From: Perognathus longimembris pacificus
Lineage: Eukaryota > Chordata > Mammalia > Rodentia > Heteromyidae
Reading direction: 5' to 3'
Length of the DNA stretch: 64,000 nt
NCBI RefSeq assembly: GCF_023159225.1
Contig: NC_063180.1
Location: 9,483,297-9,547,296, forward strand
This document shows, one piece after another, positions 59,418 to 64,000 of this stretch (position 1 is its first letter; each line of letters begins with the position of its first letter). The translations under genes were made by a program, and so were the position numbers. The notes under the pieces were generated by a model. It was not told the DNA's origin. It was given only the letters and a program-made list of their open reading frames with translations, and made no database searches.

Positions 59418-60365
59418 TGTATATAGTTTTGTAAGTATTGCTGTTGCATGATTGAATTTTCAATTGGCCAACTTTTTAGACCCTACCAAGCCTTTGTAGC
59501 TATACACAAAAAATGCTCTTTGGTATATGGTAATGTTCTTGTTCCCATATTCCATTAAATATACATTTTCATATTTCATAATTTCACATACTTTGTTATT
59601 TCATAACATATTTTGTAGGTAATATAAATATATATGCGACATATATTTACAAATAAATACAAGTAGAAATACAAATAATAAAGCATACATATACTTATAC
59701 ATAAATAAATAGACATATATCTTTGAGGATTTTGTCTTAACTTATCTTCTGTATTGTCAACTTTTCCCCTATATTTTCTGAAATGTATCATCAGTGAAGA
59801 ACTCCCCTCATTGTTTACTGTTGTCAATACTAATATCTTTTGAGCTAGATTTATGCAAGAAATGGGAATGAATCTCAGCTGTTCCAGCACATCTAGGAAG
59901 AAACATACTTTCTAGCACAGTACTTAGAAAGATAGGATATGAGATAGACATTGTCTCAGTACTCAGGTCTCATATATTTTAGTGAGCAAAAGAAAATAAG
60001 ATATGCCAAGTTCTTTTTGAAAACAGAAGTATTGGAGATGTTGTCCATGACCCTATCACAAAGTGTTGTGTATATACAGGGACAAATACAATTTAGCAAT
60101 AAAAACATCACAAATATGCTTCTAAAAACATTTAAGTGTTTTTCACTGAGGATTATTCCATGTGAAGTTAAAGCCTTTTCTCCTTGAAGGGAGACAAGGG
60201 AGTGACAAATGTCAGATTTTTATCTTGGCTTATTTGTAATAAGAATACACATACAAACATATATGTACATATATGACTCTCTATATATGGCTTTTACCAG
60301 TTCATGCCCTGAAGTGCTTGCCTGGGAACTACATAACACAACCTAAAGGAATCGAACTTAACTGA
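59418..60365. other. Mostly unassigned sequence
   Basis: Apart from the short block at 59840-59905 shared with 58110-58175, nothing is recognised. AT-rich minus frames at 59576-59890 include poly-Tyr/Ile repeat translation. Confidence 0.45.
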
Positions 60366-60735
60366 GTACTGGTAGCTAACACCTGTAATCCTATTTATGT
60401 ACTTCTAGTTTATAAGGGAATCACTGTTTGAGGCCAGCCTGAGAGAAGAGTTGGTAAGGCCCCTTCTTAACTCATAGATAAATGTGATGATAGACATGTG
60501 ACATACTAAGGTACAGGATGTTAAGACTGGTAGAACTGTATGTTTCAAAACAGCCAAGAGATAGTCTGTGAAAGACCAACTCAACTGAAAAAAGCTGGGT
60601 ATGATGGTTTTCATCTATCATCTCAAATGGGACCTCAAACCTGAAACAAGAAGACTGTAGAAGTCTAGATTTGTGCTTGTCTACCAAATATAAAGTAGTG
60701 AGTTAAAAACATCCATCCTGCCAAAAAAAAAGAAA
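60366..60735 (+). repeat. Two degraded B1-type SINEs
   Basis: GGTAGCTAACACCTGTAATC at 60370 with GAGGCCAGCCTGAGAG, and a second start GCTGGGTATGATGGTTTTCA at 60594 with an A-run at 60723. Confidence 0.6.
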
Positions 60736-61494
60736 GTTAGATAAAGAAATAATGCTTGAAGAAGCTTTGTAAGTGGTTATTTCTAAGTCTAATTGTACTG
60801 GTAAAATTCAAAGTGAAATTGCTAAGGATGTCATTCAATGATAAAATCCTAGGCCTGGGTTGATTTCTAGCACTAAAAAAATGGAATGTAGGCAAACAAA
60901 TATGAACATTAAAAAATGGCACATTGATATAGTGAGCTTATTTGGTTTTTCTAATGCATTCTGGGTCTTTGTTTCAGCTCCTTAGAGCACAGAAGCTTCA
61001 CAAGTTCCAAACTTGAGAAGGAAAAAAGCTTTCATCTAAAGACATGGCATCTCTTCAACAATCCTTGTTAAGTATAATTTTAATCTCATTTTCTTAACTT
61101 CTACTTCTTGCAAAAGGAAGAAAATATAATGTTTTTGCTCTGTAATTTCCCATCCTTTTAGCAAAAGAAAAAAAAATCATCCTCCCCTCCAGAGCTCTAT
61201 TGCTCCCAACATCTGGCTAGGATCCTCATTTTGCTTTTTTTGTTTGTTTTTTGAAAGCTGTGGGGAAGAGATGAAGCAGGCTTGCTGGGTCCCCTGGAGT
61301 AATGCCAGATCTTTGTATGTGAAGAATGTTGGAGGGCAGAATAGGGAAATGCACTGAGACTTTTTGTTTGAATAAAATAAATTTACCAATCACTAATATC
61401 AACTTGTTTTTCAAAATTGAAATAATAAAAGAACAGGAATTATCCTTAGTCTACAGGATGCTAATATAAGATGAGAAATAATGAGGCTAAGGAA
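60736..61494. other. Unassigned intergenic sequence
   Basis: Nothing recognised. Confidence 0.5.
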
Positions 61495-62215
61495 ATTGGT
61501 AGCAGTAATCAGATAATAATCTAATTAATAAATTAATTAATGATCAAATACATTGAGTAGATAGATATCACTGTAACTGATTTTGGTACCCTGGATATTG
61601 TATATACGTGTATTGGAACTAGGGAAGGGAAAGGGAATATCATAATGGAGAGACAAAGGATAAAAGACAAACCAATATAGTAGCAATAGTTACAAAACTA
61701 TATGCTATAAACCAACTGTACAACTCATGGGTGGGGGGAATGTAGGGGGAATGAGGGAGGAGGTAACGAGTTGGATAAGAAATGTACGCACTGCCTTACA
61801 TATGAAACTGTAACAACCCCTCTGTACATCACTTTGACAATAAAGGAAGAAAGAAATTTTTAAAAAGAAGTACTCAAAAAGTACAAATGGAAAATAAATA
61901 CATGAAGAAATGTTGAACATCCTTAGCCATAAAAGAAATGTAAATCAAAATAGAGGGGAGAGTTTATCTGACATGAATCAAAAGGGTCATCATTCATAAA
62001 AAAAAATAACAAATGCTGGGAAAATCTGGGGTATAAGAAACATTGCTGTTCTCTTGGTGAGAATATATATTAGTGTAGAGATAGGCAGAAGATGCATGAG
62101 CATCCCAATATCCCTTTTACCGTCAGGCCAATATTGTAAGAGTGTATACAAAATGTTAGAAAGATGAAGTGAGCAGGACCCACAAGACAGGTTAGGAAAA
62201 TAGACATGCAAGGGT
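61495..62215 (+). repeat. Old L1 ORF2/3' fragment, split by a younger L1 3' end
   Basis: Left part 61495-61560 and right part 61866-62215 align in order with the uninterrupted old L1 fragment at 62625-63015 (TAATAAATTAATTAATGATC, then ATACATGAAGAAATGTTGAA, TAGCCATAAAAGAAATGTAA, AATAACAAATGCTGGGAAAA). It encodes a decayed piece of the ORF2 C-terminus. Confidence 0.75.
61563..61865 (+). repeat. L1 3' UTR fragment (plus)
   Basis: CACTGTAACTGATTTTGGTA, a GGGTGGGGGGAATGTAGGGG tract, AGGGAGGAGGTAACGAGTTG and terminal TTGACAATAAAGG with an A-rich end. It lies inside the older L1 fragment. Confidence 0.88.
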
Positions 62216-62624
62216 ATCAGAAGACTGAGGTTCCTGTAGAACCATATTTTAATTTTGTTTTAACACACTTTTACTTCTAAGATGGTACGCAGTATAGTTC
62301 ATATTCTTCCCTCTTGCTCTGATTCTTTTTAAGAAGAAGGTCCATGACTTTTAAGTTAAGTGTTATCATTGTCCATTTCCACTAGTTATTCATTCCTGTG
62401 AAGAGGATCATAATGTCACTTGAAATATAGATTATTTTTAAACTGATGGTAATTAACAAGTAAATGTAATATATAAATAAAACTCTTGGAAATAATGACA
62501 CAGGCAGCAACTTCTAATTTGCTCAGGAAATATGGGTGCAAACTGACACAGAGAACTACATCAAATGAAAATGTTTGTGAACATTAAAGGAAACAATTAC
62601 TATAATTAAGAGACAACCAAAAGA
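62216..62624. other. Unassigned sequence
   Basis: Nothing recognised. Confidence 0.5.
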
Positions 62625-63015
62625 ATGAAAGGAATTCTTGGATGGCTACTCACTGGAAAAAGCATTAATATTCAGAATATAGAAGGAGCTCAAAAAATTA
62701 AACACGAAAGAGCAAGTAATCTATTTAATAAATTAATAAATGAGCAAATGAATTGAGCAAATAGGCTATAAATGGCAAATAAATGCATGAAGAAATGTTC
62801 AACATCTTTAGCCATAAAGGAATCAAAATGATGGAGATTTTATCTCATCTCAATCAAAAGGGCAATCATCAACAATACAAATAACAAATGCTGGTGAAAT
62901 GTGGGGTAGAAAGAACCTTGATACACTTTCTATGAGAATATATGTTAGTGCTGTGACTATGGAAATCTGTATGGTGGCACCTTAATAAATTAAAACCAGA
63001 ACTCCTAAATGATCC
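62625..63015 (+). repeat. Old L1 ORF2 C-terminal fragment (plus)
   Basis: Blocks GGATGGCTACTCACTGGAAA, GAAGAAATGTTCAACATCTT, TTAGCCATAAAGGAATC and GGAAATCTGTATGGTGGCAC are L1 ORF2 C-terminal coding, much decayed. Confidence 0.75.
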
Positions 63016-63067
63016 TGATTTCTTGTTGAAAATGGGGAGAAAAACAAACAAAGAAAGGACTCAGGTA

Positions 63068-63112
63068 GAGATGTATTAGGGATGTAGTTCAGTGGTAGGT
63101 CATTTGCCTAGA
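63068..63112 (+). repeat. ID-type SINE head fragment
   Basis: ATTAGGGATGTAGTTCAGTG and TCATTTGCCTAG are the first half of an ID/tRNA-Ala-like element. Confidence 0.6.
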
Positions 63113-63475
63113 AGAAGAAAAAATTATTTGGGCTCACAATTTTCTAGGTTTCCACTGATGATTGTTTGGCTTTGTTCCCTTTGGGTCTGTGGATGGTATT
63201 CCAGAACAGTTTGAAGCTAACTTTCTCATCACATGTTTGGAAGTGAAAGAGAAGTATAGGAGACAGAATTCCCACAACTCCCTGAAAGTGTATACTCCCT
63301 ATGACCTAATCTGCTACTAGGCTGCCCTCAAAAGCTCCACTATCTTAAAAAGAGCATGGGTTAGGGAGCAACACTTTAACTGGTGAGCCTTTGGGGAAGA
63401 CTTAGCCAAACATCACACAATGTACAATAACATTTCCCATTGTGCCCTGCACCAGGACGTGTCAGCAATATGTAG
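63113..63475. other. Unassigned sequence
   Basis: Nothing recognised. Confidence 0.5.
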
Positions 63476-63612
63476 TCCTTCCTTTCTTCCTTCCTTCCTT
63501 CCTTCCTTCCTTCCTTCCTTCCTTCCTTCCTTCCTTCCTTCCTTCCTTCCTTCCTTCCTTCCTTCCTTCCTTCCTTCTTTCCTTCCATCTTATCTTTTTC
63601 TTTCTTTCTTCC
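63476..63612. repeat. (TTCC)n microsatellite
   Basis: About 100 bp of nearly perfect TTCC, then TTTC steps. It explains the Phe/Leu/Pro/Ser-rich and Lys/Glu/Gly-rich frames on both strands. Confidence 0.95.
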
Positions 63613-64000
63613 TTATATTGCTAATGTCCTTTATCAATCTTTGCACAGTTCTTTCAATAAAATGTTCTACTTCTAACGGTTGTAAACATCTATTCCCATT
63701 GACTAACTTCACTAATATGAACTCACTAATTTCACATAGGTTGCCATGTCTAAGTACTGAGTTTCTGTTAATTTTTACCATTTATATTTTTCATAATGAA
63801 GTTTCTCTTAACAATTATAGCAGAAAATGCCCTGTTCCCTTTAAATATTTGTAGGCTCTCATCTGTACTCTGATGGAAGAAGAGTGAGTCAGATAGAAAA
63901 TAGAACACAACAAAACAAAATCAAGTCACTATTTGAAAGCCCCAAGTTAAATAAAAAATAAGACAATGAAACCTCGGGACAAAATCAGTCAGAATCCAGA
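63613..64000. other. Unassigned sequence to the window end
   Basis: Nothing recognised. Confidence 0.5.

Noticed and set aside
63420..63854. 144-codon plus frame with FLPS repeats and the Lys/Glu/Gly-rich minus frame
   Set aside because: Both arise from the (TTCC)n repeat.
1..64000. CRISPR array, operon-like gene cluster or a new defence system
   Set aside because: The window is a mammalian repeat landscape. All direct repeats are microsatellites, LTRs or target-site duplications.

Overview
This window looks like mammalian, and specifically rodent, intergenic DNA. I see no convincing host protein-coding gene, no rRNA or tRNA gene and no CRISPR array. The sequence is AT-rich and built mostly from L1 retrotransposons, dimeric tRNA-derived SINEs, 7SL(B1)/tRNA chimeric SINEs, LTR elements and microsatellites. 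The commonest young SINE (best copies at 35430-35632, 9124-9334 and 17974-18190) has two linked tRNA-like monomers. From memory it resembles the IDL-Geo SINE of geomyoid rodents (pocket mice, kangaroo rats, pocket gophers), so I tentatively place the organism there; no database search was possible.

Layout: 1-2960 is mostly unrecognised sequence with a CA microsatellite, an old repeat and one B1-tRNA SINE. 2961-8320 is an old minus-strand L1 interrupted by a SINE (4903-5110) and by an unidentified 846-bp insert with target-site duplications (6208-7053). 8321-25109 holds scattered SINEs, L1 3' ends, pyrimidine microsatellites and a solo ERVK-type LTR with a near-perfect 6-bp duplication (18545-19116). 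25125-32460 is a full-length minus-strand L1 bounded by a perfect 15-bp target-site duplication. Its RT reading frame is open for 639 codons, but the element as a whole is broken. 32476-36289 is mostly unique sequence with one intact SINE.

The most structured locus is 36304-51162. A second full-length L1 on the plus strand is split by an 8.36-kb minus-strand betaretrovirus-like (ERVK) provirus (39232-47595, 6-bp duplication). The gag gene of that provirus is in turn split by a 308-bp solo LTR (46335-46642, 4-bp duplication, class I-like). This is a three-layer nest with every boundary readable. The provirus keeps two LTRs, a primer-binding site like that for tRNA-Lys3, a polypurine tract, and recognisable gag, RT, RNase H, integrase and env pieces. 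All are defective: the RT catalytic motif carries a stop, the integrase catalytic glutamate is lysine, and there are frameshifts and stops. About 2.2 kb of its interior (43561-45744) is not recognisable.

51177-64000 contains further SINEs, a solo LTR (53711-54220), a perfect 13-bp hairpin beside a SINE, an L1 with a twin-priming inversion (56690-57605), nested old L1 3' fragments and a TTCC microsatellite. The elements share no pathway. They form an archaeological record of successive insertions, and I found no evidence for a new functional system.
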